64,000 nucleotides of DNA, from the NCBI RefSeq assembly GCF_017549005.1, contig NZ_JAFYYT010000009.1, positions 1 through 64,000 of the forward strand, in the 5' to 3' direction. The notes under the pieces were generated by a model. It ran no database searches, had not been told where the DNA came from, and worked only from the letters and a program-made list of their open reading frames with translations. This document shows, piece by piece, positions 1 through 7,380 of the stretch. A program made the translations under genes and the position numbers. The first letter of the stretch is position 1; every line of letters begins with the position of its first letter. The DNA comes from Ruminococcus sp. (lineage in GTDB: Bacteria > Bacillota > Clostridia > Oscillospirales > Ruminococcaceae).

Positions 1-196
1 AGCTTTTCAGCTTACATATCTTTTAATCCTGTTCATAACGCTTGCGTTATTACTTTCGTGTTATTTTTCAGTCTTTTCTTGACCTTCTCTTCTCTCCACT
101 GTTTCCAGCTTCAAAAAGGAATCTCAAGGGTCGTTACTTTTTCTTCGCATTGTTCAATTTTCAAGATGCTGTTGTGTCTGTCCCTTTCGGGACAGC
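1..196 (-). other. Probable 5' leader of an rRNA operon lying beyond the left edge
   Basis: Read leftwards, this stretch follows two consensus promoters and has no credible reading frame with a ribosome binding site. It holds the phrase CTTGAAAATTGAACAATG, which resembles the boxA-like leader motif found before 16S genes of clostridia, and ends in AT-rich sequence with short inverted repeats. A GC hairpin (179-196) sits at the predicted transcript start. The 16S gene itself is outside the window, so the assignment is inferred from promoter architecture and leader resemblance. Confidence 0.6.
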
Positions 197-202
197 TTTA
201 AT

Positions 203-231
203 ATTATATCACTGTCTTTCGGATTTGTCAA
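203..231 (-). promoter_or_regulatory. Consensus promoter (proximal of a tandem pair, probable rrn P2)
   Basis: TTGACA (231-226) and TATAAT (208-203) on the minus strand are separated by exactly 17 bases. The predicted start is near 196, at a short hairpin. With the copy 97 bases upstream it forms a tandem pair typical of rRNA operons. Confidence 0.8.
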
Positions 232-299
232 GTACTTTTTCCAAATTTCTTTGAATTTTTTCGTTCTCGGCTCGTCCTTATCTGTCGGACAGTAATTAA

Positions 300-328
300 A
301 TTATACACTTTTTCTTGAATATTGTCAA
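300..328 (-). promoter_or_regulatory. Consensus promoter (distal of a tandem pair, probable rrn P1)
   Basis: TTGACA (328-323) and TATAAT (305-300) on the minus strand, spacer 17 bases. It is followed by a small CTGTCNGACAG-type dyad, much as the proximal promoter is followed by CTGTCCC...GGGACAG, so the two promoters look duplicated. Confidence 0.8.
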
Positions 329-390
329 GCATAAACTTTTCAACTTTTCCTGTATATTACTGTTGAAAACTTCTTATCAGCAGCCACCTT

Positions 391-427
391 AAAACAAAAA
401 AATTGCAGCCGCAACTGCGACTGCAAT
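391..427 (-). terminator. Intrinsic terminator of the first pilin gene
   Basis: A perfect 11-base-pair stem (402-412 with 417-427, loop of 4) lies just after the stop codon of the gene at 443 and is followed on the minus strand by a run of T residues. Confidence 0.85.
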
Positions 428-442
428 CAATAATCATATTTC

Positions 443-1015
443 TTATTCTTCCTCTGCTGGTTTTGCTGCCATGAGAGACATATTAATAGTGTTAATACTA
501 CCACTTCTTATAGTAGCTAAATCAGCATCCGTCAGCTCATCGGTTGTCAGCGGATATGTACCCTTGTAACGTCCCGACTCGAGGTTGCAATAAACAACCG
601 ACTGAACAATATAGTTATCAACAAGAACCTTATAAAAGCCCTCTTCGCCGGCAATACGGTTTATCGCTCTGCTGAAGCTCGCGTTATTAGCAGCGAACTT
701 ATCAGGAGTGATCGCTGCACCGCTGTCCTTTGCACACTTCTGTCCAACACCGTTATGAGAGTAAAAACAAAACTCACCATTTGATATGAATGCTTCGTCA
801 GACTTCATTGTGCGCTCTTTAGCCGCTATTCGTGTGACCTCCGTCTGTGCTGCTGTGAAAATGATCTTTGCCTTTGAGTTTGCGTTCCTTTCACGAGATT
901 TTGTTATAAAATATCCCCATGTCGGGATCATGACGGAGAGTAAAATGCCAATTATTGCAATAACGATAACAAGCTCCATGAGAGTGAAGCCCTTTTTCGA
1001 CCTATTTGTCTTCAT
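443..1015 (-). CDS. Type IV pilin-like protein
   Basis: Prepilin of about 190 residues. The basic leader MKTNRSKKG is followed by FTLMELVIVIAIIGILLSV, so cleavage by prepilin peptidase should fall between Gly and Phe, with the family's Glu at +5 of the mature protein. The start at 1015 is chosen because GGGAGG lies 9 bases upstream; upstream in-frame codons overlap that site. Compared with its four neighbours it is longer, lacks their IGVLAAILVPSMLGY helix and has a divergent body, but it keeps a late GRYKGTYP motif resembling their YTGTYPSG. Probably a minor pilin or pseudopilin; transcribed alone from its own promoter. Confidence 0.85.
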   Translation of the reverse strand: MKTNRSKKGFTLMELVIVIAIIGILLSVMIPTWGYFITKSRERNANSKAKIIFTAAQTEVTRIAAKERTMKSDEAFISNGEFCFYSHNGVGQKCAKDSGAAITPDKFAANNASFSRAINRIAGEEGFYKVLVDNYIVQSVVYCNLESGRYKGTYPLTTDELTDADLATIRSGSINTINMSLMAAKPAEEE

Positions 1016-1049
1016 CGTCATGCACCTCCCAATACAAATTTCCATTTAT

Positions 1050-1078
1050 ATTATATCAAAAAGTTCACAGTTTGTCAA
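1050..1078 (-). promoter_or_regulatory. Promoter of pilin gene 443-1015
   Basis: TTGACA (1078-1073) and TATAAT (1055-1050), spacer 17 bases, on the minus strand, with the predicted start about 30 bases before the start codon. Confidence 0.8.
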
Positions 1079-1188
1079 TAATAAAATGAGTTATCGGTAA
1101 CAATTTTTTTGTCTTCTTATTGTGCATTCAGTCTATTACGTACAAAAATTGGAAGTCCGGCTGTTGAATACTCAGCACTTTTGACCAT

Positions 1189-1701
1189 TTAATCAGGAAC
1201 CTTTGCCAGCGCGTCAGTCAGAGCTTTTTCGTAATCGCCCTTATATTCTTTGTAGTTGTCAACTGTAACAACTCCCGAAGGATATGTGCCTGTATACGTG
1301 CTGTTGGCGCATACTGCTACAGCTTTAACAGCTCCGCCATCGCATTGAGCCTTAAAGGTAGCTTTTCTGGATTTGTCAAGAAAATGCGTTATTTTATTCC
1401 ATACAACATCCTTCCCTATCTCTGTCTCAACAGATGATGGAGTTATCGTTACCTCGGTATCATCGACGTCTACGCGCTCGATGGTCATGATTTCCGATCC
1501 TGAATCATACTCTTCATCAAGCTCGATAAGTGCTGAATTTATCGCTTTTTGGTACGTATTTGCCTCCGAATTTGCCGACGAGACCTTCGACTTCTTTACA
1601 TAACCAAGCATAGACGGAACAAGTATAGCCGCCAGAACGCCAATAATAGCAATAACTACTATCAGCTCGATCAATGTGAATCCGCTTCTCCTTTTTTTCA
1701 T
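1189..1701 (-). CDS. Type IV pilin
   Basis: Prepilin of 170 residues: leader MKKRRSG, then FTLIELIVVIAIIGVLAAIL with Glu at +5 of the mature protein. The N-terminal helix is almost identical to that of the next three pilins. The body ends in the shared block YTGTYPSGVVTVDNYKEY and a short acidic-to-polar tail, and carries two Cys that could form the usual pilin disulphide. An AAGGGGGAA ribosome binding site precedes the ATG. Own promoter upstream; the terminator is weaker than for its neighbours (imperfect bulged hairpin before a T run near 1140-1175). Major versus minor pilin cannot be decided from sequence. Confidence 0.9.
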   Translation of the reverse strand: MKKRRSGFTLIELIVVIAIIGVLAAILVPSMLGYVKKSKVSSANSEANTYQKAINSALIELDEEYDSGSEIMTIERVDVDDTEVTITPSSVETEIGKDVVWNKITHFLDKSRKATFKAQCDGGAVKAVAVCANSTYTGTYPSGVVTVDNYKEYKGDYEKALTDALAKVPD

Positions 1702-1805
1702 TTTAATTCCCCCTTGAAATTACCTCAATCCTTTTTTTCTCAATCCTTTAAATTGCTCATTACCGTGCGTTATGAACAAAATATAAATAAACCTTACCCA
1801 CTTAT

Positions 1806-1834
1806 ATAATACTACATAATTAACATTTTGTCAA
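1806..1834 (-). promoter_or_regulatory. Promoter of pilin gene 1189-1701
   Basis: TTGACA (1834-1829) and TATTAT (1811-1806), spacer 17 bases, minus strand. The predicted leader is about 100 bases. Confidence 0.7.
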
Positions 1835-1894
1835 TATTAATGTTGATATTCGTACTACAAATCTGCTGATTAATAATTGTTGAAATTCACCATT

Positions 1895-1924
1895 AAAACA
1901 AAAGAGACTCCTTAAAGGAGTCCC
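1895..1924 (-). terminator. Intrinsic terminator of pilin gene 1942-2457
   Basis: GACTCCTT pairs with AAGGAGTC (1906-1922), followed on the minus strand by CTCTTTTGTTTT, 20 bases after the stop codon. Confidence 0.8.
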
Positions 1925-1941
1925 TTTATGTCGTTCTTAAA

Positions 1942-2457
1942 TCAAGTCGAATACTTAGTCATTGCGTCCTCGCAAGCCGCTTCGTAATCGCCTGCATATT
2001 CCTTGTAGTTCTCAACCGTAACTACACCTGTTGGACAAGTTCCTGTGTAAACAGTGCTGATACTTACTCCAACGTAATTGCATGAACCGCCTTCGCATAT
2101 GGCTTTGAAACGAAGCTTTCCTGACTTGCCTTTGTCAAGAAAATTCACAATCTTTCCCCAAAGATCTTCGTTGCTGACGATGCTTTCGATAGATGGTTCG
2201 GTTGTTACATAATCAGCACTTGAGGTTCCCGTCCTCTCAATATACTCGATTTCCGAACCTACCTCATACTGATCGTCGATTTCCTGCAGTACGGTATTTA
2301 TTGCTTTTTGTAATGAGGTTGCTGTTGAATTTGCTGATGATATCTTTGATTTTCTGACGTATCCAAGCATTGACGGAACAAGAATTGCAGCGAGTACTCC
2401 GATAATTGCAATGACAACGATGAGTTCGATAAGAGTAAAGCCTTTTTTGTTTTTCAT
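1942..2457 (-). CDS. Type IV pilin
   Basis: Prepilin of about 171 residues. Leader MKNKKG, then FTLIELIVVIAIIGVLAAIL, mature Glu at +5. The ATG at 2457 is preferred over an upstream in-frame GTG (2475) because AAAGGAGG sits between the two and 5 bases before this ATG. Two Cys appear in a CEGGSC segment and one in YTGTCPTG, where sibling pilins have Tyr, so its disulphide pattern may differ. Own consensus promoter and terminator. Close paralogue of the genes at 1189, 2702 and 3469. Confidence 0.9.
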   Translation of the reverse strand: MKNKKGFTLIELIVVIAIIGVLAAILVPSMLGYVRKSKISSANSTATSLQKAINTVLQEIDDQYEVGSEIEYIERTGTSSADYVTTEPSIESIVSNEDLWGKIVNFLDKGKSGKLRFKAICEGGSCNYVGVSISTVYTGTCPTGVVTVENYKEYAGDYEAACEDAMTKYST

Positions 2458-2550
2458 AAGATCCTCCTTTACCATTGTTTTCGCGGGTCAGACCCACAAA
2501 TTCTTTCCCATTCAATCCAGAACAGCAGCTTATTTCTAAGCTTGACATTT

Positions 2551-2579
2551 ATTATAGCAAATAAATATTGACGTGTCAA
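2551..2579 (-). promoter_or_regulatory. Promoter of pilin gene 1942-2457
   Basis: TTGACA (2579-2574) and TATAAT (2556-2551), spacer 17 bases, minus strand. The leader is roughly 85-90 bases. Confidence 0.8.
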
Positions 2580-2640
2580 TAACAATATTGCGATAAAATA
2601 TGAATTTTTTATACCTTTATTGCTATTTTTAATATTGTAT

Positions 2641-2673
2641 AAAAAAGCTTCTTCCAAACAGAAGAAGCTTTTT
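2641..2673 (-). terminator. Intrinsic terminator of pilin gene 2702-3226
   Basis: A 13-base-pair stem (2642-2654 with 2661-2673) with A/T-run flanks, 30 bases past the stop codon. The symmetrical flanks could let it work on both strands. Confidence 0.85.
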
Positions 2674-2701
2674 AACTCAAGTTGTACTAAAAATCGACAA
2701 A

Positions 2702-3226
2702 TTACCCTTCATCAGTTGCAGGAACCTTTGTCTTCGCTTCTGCTAAAGCATCATCAAGATCAGCTACGCCAGCAGGTGCACAATAATCCTTATAATTATC
2801 AACTGTTACAACGCCCGAAGGATAAGTTCCTGTATACTTTGAGTCAAGAGCAACTGCAACAGCTACAGCAGCACCTCCATCACATTCAGCAAGGAATGCA
2901 CAGCCCTTAGCCTTATCCATATAGTGCTGTATCTTCTTCCAGCAAGTACCATCATCTGTAAAACCATCTCCTGAAGCGACAGCAGGATCGCCCTTTTCAC
3001 GAGCAATTTGTGTTATATCTGCGCCGTTTTCCGTCTCCTCATCCATTTCGGTAAGTGCGGTATTGATAGCCTTCTGAATTGAGCTTGCAGCTGAATTTGC
3101 AGAAGATATCTTGGACTTTCTTACGTAGCCGAGCATTGAAGGAACGAGAATTGCTGCGAGAACACCGATGATAGCGATAACAACGATGAGTTCAATAAGC
3201 GTAAAACCTTTTTTTGCATTTTTCAT
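2702..3226 (-). CDS. Type IV pilin
   Basis: Prepilin of 174 residues, leader MKNAKKG, then the FTLIELIVVIAII helix with Glu at +5. It is the closest paralogue of the gene at 3469: both share MDEETENGADI, DGFTDDGTCWKKIQHYMDKAK, a CDGGA segment and YTGTYP.GVVTVDNYKDY. The two conserved Cys (DGTCW and ECDGG) probably form the fold's disulphide. It differs mainly in the C-terminal tail. Ribosome binding site AAGGAGA before the ATG; own consensus promoter and strong terminator. Likely arose from its neighbour by tandem duplication. Confidence 0.92.
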   Translation of the reverse strand: MKNAKKGFTLIELIVVIAIIGVLAAILVPSMLGYVRKSKISSANSAASSIQKAINTALTEMDEETENGADITQIAREKGDPAVASGDGFTDDGTCWKKIQHYMDKAKGCAFLAECDGGAAVAVAVALDSKYTGTYPSGVVTVDNYKDYCAPAGVADLDDALAEAKTKVPATDEG

Positions 3227-3305
3227 TTTTCATTCTCCTTTTAACTTCACTTTAGGTTATTATCTTTTCATTCACAAATACTCCATATTAATAACCTGTA
3301 TATTG

Positions 3306-3334
3306 ATTATATCATGTAATTATTACATTGTCAA
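3306..3334 (-). promoter_or_regulatory. Promoter of pilin gene 2702-3226
   Basis: TTGACA (3334-3329) and TATAAT (3311-3306), spacer 17 bases, minus strand; leader about 70 bases. Confidence 0.8.
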
Positions 3335-3403
3335 GACATATTTGGTAATTTTATATATATTTTTTTTATAGTCCTTCACGTTTTATTTATAACTCCTGCA
3401 TGC

Positions 3404-3436
3404 ATAAAAAAGCTCCTCCCTATTGGGAGGAGCTTT
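3404..3436 (-). terminator. Intrinsic terminator of pilin gene 3469-3981
   Basis: A perfect 12-base-pair stem (3409-3420 with 3425-3436, loop of 4) followed on the minus strand by TTTTTTATGC, about 33 bases after the stop codon. Confidence 0.88.
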
Positions 3437-3468
3437 GAATTGATTTAATTAAGCTATATAACTCTTAA

Positions 3469-3981
3469 TTAGTCTTCATCCTGAGGAACCTTAGCCTCTG
3501 CAGCTGTAAGAGCATCAGGAAGCTTCGCTTCGCCGCTGTAATCCTTGTAGTTGTCAACTGTAACAACACCAGCAGGATATGTACCTGTGTACTTAGCGTC
3601 GAGAGCTACAGCAACTGCTACAACAGCACCGCCGTCGCAAGATGCCTGGAATGCAGCATTCTTAGCCTTATCCATGTAGTGCTGAATCTTCTTCCAGCAA
3701 GTACCATCATCTGTGAAACCGTCGCCAGCAGCTACAGCAGCTTCACCCTTTGCACGAGTGATAGTTTCGATATCTGCACCGTTCTCTGTCTCTTCATCCA
3801 TTTCGATAAGAGCTGTATTGATAGCCTTCTGGATTGAGCTTGCAGCTGAGTTAGCTGAAGAAACCTTAGACTTCTTTACATAGCCGAGCATTGAAGGAAC
3901 GAGGATTGCTGCGAGAACACCGATGATAGCGATAACAACGATGAGCTCAATAAGTGTAAAACCTTTCTTTGTAGTTTTCAT
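3469..3981 (-). CDS. Type IV pilin, candidate major pilin
   Basis: Prepilin of 170 residues: leader MKTTKKG, cleavage before FTLIELIVVIAIIGVLAAIL, Glu at +5, conserved Cys pair (DGTCW, SCDGG) and the block YTGTYPAGVVTVDNYKDY. Ala-rich, with strongly biased codon use (GCT/GCA, ACA, AAG), a strong AAAGGAGG site and a consensus promoter, so it is probably highly expressed and may be the main fibre subunit (inference). In R. albus, pilins of this kind have been linked to cellulose adhesion; that function is known for the family and not shown here. Confidence 0.92.
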   Translation of the reverse strand: MKTTKKGFTLIELIVVIAIIGVLAAILVPSMLGYVKKSKVSSANSAASSIQKAINTALIEMDEETENGADIETITRAKGEAAVAAGDGFTDDGTCWKKIQHYMDKAKNAAFQASCDGGAVVAVAVALDAKYTGTYPAGVVTVDNYKDYSGEAKLPDALTAAEAKVPQDED

Positions 3982-4370
3982 AAGAAAACCCTCCTTTAAA
4001 AATATAGATTTGTGAAAGTCTTTGCTTTCACTCGATTTTTAGGTCCGGGGATTTTTTCTCCCTTTCCCTTCCCTGTGATTATAGTATATCACCTTATTCA
4101 TAATATGTCAACAGATTCCAAGAAAAAAATCCATATTTGGAGGCACTTTTTACATCAGAACGGTAAATCGGCATATTTTTTTTGGCGTTTTCGTCGAGTT
4201 GCACAAGTTTTTGTGAATAAATTAAATCTTTAATTTAGTATTTGTTATATTCACAACTTTTTATACAAAATGTAATTCATATTTTCAAGTAAAATTCAAG
4301 GTTTAAGACTTCATTTCGCCGAGAATTTTTTCATTGAAAAATTTACAGTTCTGTATTATTCCCTAAAAAT
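3982..4370. other. Intergenic region upstream of the candidate major pilin
   Basis: About 390 bases between the pilin start and the pilT terminator. It holds the pilin promoter and a purine-rich leader (G and A runs on the minus strand, about 4020-4080). The rest is AT-rich and shows no supported gene; short frames here lack ribosome binding sites. Confidence 0.6.
4083..4111 (-). promoter_or_regulatory. Promoter of pilin gene 3469-3981
   Basis: TTGACA (4111-4106) and TATACT (4088-4083), spacer 17 bases, minus strand. A second TATAAT partly overlaps downstream but is at the wrong spacing. The leader is about 95 bases and G/A-rich. Confidence 0.75.
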
Positions 4371-4399
4371 AATACCGTCGGTGTAATTCCGACGGTATT
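4366..4399 (-). terminator. Intrinsic terminator of pilB-pilT
   Basis: An 11-base-pair perfect stem (4371-4381 with 4389-4399) is followed on the minus strand by TATTTTTAGGG, right after the pilT stop codon. Confidence 0.82.
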
Positions 4400-4421
4400 G
4401 ATATATACATTGATTTTACAA

Positions 4422-5537
4422 TTAACCCTGAGTTGGCATAGGAGAAACCATTGGTCTTCCGCCGCCGCCGAACTGAGCAAGGAAACGATAGAACTCTGTC
4501 TTGTCGAGACACTTCTCGAGAGCGTCTACTTCGCTGATAACGTTTCTGGATACAAGTCTTGCAAGCTCCATATCCAGAGACATCATACCCTGCTGCTTAC
4601 CTGTCTGGATAGCAGACTGTACGAGGTGGATCTTATTATCACGGATCATTGCGGAAATAGCGTCTGTAACGTTAAGGATCTCCATACAAGCGATACGTCC
4701 GGAACCGTCCTTCTTAGGAATAAGTGTCTGAGAAATAACAGCTACGAGGTTGTTAGCGAGCTGTGTTCTGATCTGCTGCTGCTGATGCTCAGGATAAACG
4801 TCGATGATACGGTTGATAGTATCAGCTGCTGATGTGGTATGAAGTGTTGACATAACGAGATGTCCTGTTTCGGCAGCGGTTACGGCAGCCTGGATAGTCT
4901 CGAAGTCACGCATTTCTCCTACGAGGATAACATCGGGGTCCTCACGGAGAGCAGCTCTCAGTGAAAGGGCGAATGACGGTACGTCGTCGCCGATCTCTCT
5001 CTGGTTTACCATACATCTCTTATGGTCGTGAACGTACTCGATAGGATCCTCTACAGTGATTACGTGAGCGCTTCTGTTAAGGTTAACGAAGTCGATCATA
5101 GCTGCGAGGGTAGTTGATTTACCCGAACCGGTAGGACCTGTTACGAGAACGAGTCCACGGGGACGCATTGCGAAATCAGCGAGTATCGGAGGAAGTCCGA
5201 GATCCTCGAGAGTAGGGATATCGTTTCTCAGAAGACGGATAGCGATAGCAGGCTTACCCTTCTGGAAATATACGTTTACACGGTGACGGTAGCCGCTTCT
5301 TGTTGTGAACGAGAAGTCGGTATCGTGATGATTGTTTATGCTTGTCTGCTGAGCATCATTCGTCATCTGATGAATGATATTGAGTATCTCCTCTTCGTCC
5401 ATTTCCGGGTACTGTGAACGCATAGTTCTGAGTGTACCGTTAAGACGTACAACAGGAGCTATTCTGTCTGTAAAATGAAGGTCAGAGCAGCCGAGGAGTC
5501 TAACCTCGTCCAGTATTCTATGAATTTCGATTGCCAT
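4422..5537 (-). CDS. pilT: Type IV pilus retraction ATPase PilT
   Basis: Cytoplasmic hexameric ATPase that depolymerises pili and drives twitching. The protein has 371 residues, usual for PilT. Visible motifs are Walker A GPTGSGKST (about 134-142), Asp box VEDPIEYVH, Walker B-type DPDVILVGEMRD (about 200) and His box STLHTTSAADT; the C-terminal MELARLVSRNVI segment corresponds to the PilT AIRNLIRE region. There is no N-terminal GspE domain or zinc tetracysteine, which separates it from PilB next door. It follows pilB by 24 bases with a GGGAGG site, so the two are surely co-transcribed. It carries a Pro/Gly-rich tail (GGGGRPMVSPMPTQG). Confidence 0.95.
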   Translation of the reverse strand: MAIEIHRILDEVRLLGCSDLHFTDRIAPVVRLNGTLRTMRSQYPEMDEEEILNIIHQMTNDAQQTSINNHHDTDFSFTTRSGYRHRVNVYFQKGKPAIAIRLLRNDIPTLEDLGLPPILADFAMRPRGLVLVTGPTGSGKSTTLAAMIDFVNLNRSAHVITVEDPIEYVHDHKRCMVNQREIGDDVPSFALSLRAALREDPDVILVGEMRDFETIQAAVTAAETGHLVMSTLHTTSAADTINRIIDVYPEHQQQQIRTQLANNLVAVISQTLIPKKDGSGRIACMEILNVTDAISAMIRDNKIHLVQSAIQTGKQQGMMSLDMELARLVSRNVISEVDALEKCLDKTEFYRFLAQFGGGGRPMVSPMPTQG

Positions 5538-5561
5538 ATTAATTATCCTCCCTGCAAGCCA

Positions 5562-7244
5562 TTAAACTGTAAATGTAGTTCTTACGAGCTCGTCGATTGA
5601 TGTTTCGCCTGCCTGTACAAGCTCGGAAGCGTTGTCACGGAGAAGCTTGGTTCCCTGTTCCTTAGCTGCCTTTTCGATCTCTTCCTTGCTGCCGTTAGCT
5701 GCAATGATAGAAGAAACCTTTGCGGTACAGTGAATGATCTCGTGGATAGCAGTTCTTCCTCTGTATCCTGTATTATTGCAGACCGGGCATCCGCCTGGCT
5801 CAAATATCTGAATAGAATGGTCGATACCCATAAGGTCGTTCTCTTCGGGAGTTGACATTCTCGGCTTCTTGCACTCAGGGCAAAGAACCTTGAGGAGTCG
5901 CTGAGCGATAACGCCGATGATAGATGTAGCAACCATGTAAGGAGCTACGCCCATATCAACAAGACGTACAACTGTTGAAGCAGCGTCGTTGGTATGGAGG
6001 GTCGACAGAACAAGGTGTCCTGTGATAGCGGCACGGATACCGATATCGGCTGTTTCGGTATCACGCATCTCACCGATCATTACTACGTCAGGGTCCTGAC
6101 GGAGGATAGAACGAAGGGCAGCGGCGAATGTCATGCCGGCCTTTACGTTTACCTGACACTGGTTGATACCGTCGATAGCCTTTTCGACAGGGTCCTCAAC
6201 GGTAACGACGTTTACGTTCGGCTTAGCGATCTCACCGAGAGCCGCATAAAGGGTTGTTGTTTTACCGGAACCGGTAGGTCCTGTAACGAGGATAACGCCG
6301 TGAGGAACTCTCAGCATTGACTCGAACAGTGTATAGTTATAATCCGACATACCGAGGTCGGTGATCTTACGGAGTGCTATCTGTCCTGTTGAAAGGATAC
6401 GGATAACGATCTTTTCACCGTGTACCATAGGAAGTGAGGATACACGGACGTCAAGAGTTGTTCCGTCAACGACCTGTGTGAAACGGCCGTCCTGCGGGAT
6501 TCTCTTTTCAGCGATGTTCATACCGCTTATGAGCTTGAAACGTGTTGTGAGGGCGCTGTGAACTGCACTGGAAATATTCATGAGCTCTACGAGGTCGCCG
6601 TTTACACGGATACGGATTCTTGTGTACTTATCGAAAGGCTCGATATGTATATCGGTAGCGTCTGCTCTGTAGGAGTTCTCAACGATAGTAGTTGCGAGCT
6701 TAACGATAGGAGCGCTTTCAACTCTGTCCTTGGACTCAAGGTCAGCCTCGCTCATTTCACCGAGATCGCCGCCCATAGCGTTAACATTCTCAAGAACGCT
6801 GTCAACGTTCTGCATTGAGTAGCACTTACCGATAGCCTTGTTGATAGCAGATGTTGTTGCAAGAACAGGAACGGTGTCCATACCTGTGGAAACCTTGATG
6901 TCCTCAAGGACAATAAAGTTTACAGGATCGTTCGTTGCAACCGTGAGACGTTTACCCTGTACATTGATAGCAATTACAGTGTGCTTTCTTGCAAGCGCCT
7001 CCGGAACCATCTGTACAGCGTCGGAATTGATCTCAATGTTGTCAAGGTCAACGTACTGTACTCTCAGATTTCCTGCAAGAGCCTTTGCGAAATTAACTTC
7101 GGACATGAAGCCCAGCTCAACTACAACGTCACCGAATTTCTTGGAACCGTTGGAATTTCTCTGTGCGTCAAGAACCTGCTGAAGCTGCTCGCTTGTGATA
7201 AGCCCTTGATTGACTAAGTAGTCACCAATTCTCTCGTTTCTCAT
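5562..7244 (-). CDS. pilB: Type IV pilus extension ATPase PilB
   Basis: ATPase of the GspE/PilB family powering pilus assembly at the membrane. About 560 residues. The N-terminal GspE_N-like domain begins IGDYLVNQGLITSEQL and covers roughly the first 150 residues. The ATPase core has Walker A GPTGSGKTT, the Asp box VEDPVEKAI, Walker B PDVVMIGEMRD and His box STLHTNDAAST. A zinc-binding CPEC...CPVC tetracysteine follows, a mark of PilB rather than PilT. The ATG at 7244 is chosen for its GGAGG 6 bases upstream; an upstream in-frame extension lacks a site. First gene of the pilB-pilT operon, divergent from pilD. Confidence 0.95.
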   Translation of the reverse strand: MRNERIGDYLVNQGLITSEQLQQVLDAQRNSNGSKKFGDVVVELGFMSEVNFAKALAGNLRVQYVDLDNIEINSDAVQMVPEALARKHTVIAINVQGKRLTVATNDPVNFIVLEDIKVSTGMDTVPVLATTSAINKAIGKCYSMQNVDSVLENVNAMGGDLGEMSEADLESKDRVESAPIVKLATTIVENSYRADATDIHIEPFDKYTRIRIRVNGDLVELMNISSAVHSALTTRFKLISGMNIAEKRIPQDGRFTQVVDGTTLDVRVSSLPMVHGEKIVIRILSTGQIALRKITDLGMSDYNYTLFESMLRVPHGVILVTGPTGSGKTTTLYAALGEIAKPNVNVVTVEDPVEKAIDGINQCQVNVKAGMTFAAALRSILRQDPDVVMIGEMRDTETADIGIRAAITGHLVLSTLHTNDAASTVVRLVDMGVAPYMVATSIIGVIAQRLLKVLCPECKKPRMSTPEENDLMGIDHSIQIFEPGGCPVCNNTGYRGRTAIHEIIHCTAKVSSIIAANGSKEEIEKAAKEQGTKLLRDNASELVQAGETSIDELVRTTFTV

Positions 7245-7313
7245 AAAAAACCTCCGCTTATTTTCTGAATACCCGGATGTACCGTCATACATCGCGGTAT
7301 TCTAAAATTGTAC

Positions 7314-7341
7314 TTGAATTTTCCATAATTTATGTTATAAT
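7314..7341 (+). promoter_or_regulatory. Promoter of pilD
   Basis: TTGAAT (7314-7319) and TATAAT (7336-7341), spacer 16 bases, about 33 bases before the GGAGGGG site of pilD. Confidence 0.6.
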
Positions 7342-7380
7342 AATATTATGTACATTTTAATATGAAGGAGGGGTAAACTC

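Noticed and set aside
42-254. Open frame of 70 codons on the plus strand at the left edge
   Set aside because: It lies opposite the rRNA-type promoters and leader, has no ribosome binding site, and its sequence is low-complexity Phe/Leu; treated as chance.
4012-4233. Plus-strand frame of 73 codons upstream of the pilin
   Set aside because: It overlaps the pilin promoter region, no ribosome site, and the composition is not protein-like.
4398-4832. Plus-strand frame of 144 codons inside pilT
   Set aside because: It is the antisense shadow of pilT; codon pattern explained by the pilT frame, no ribosome site.
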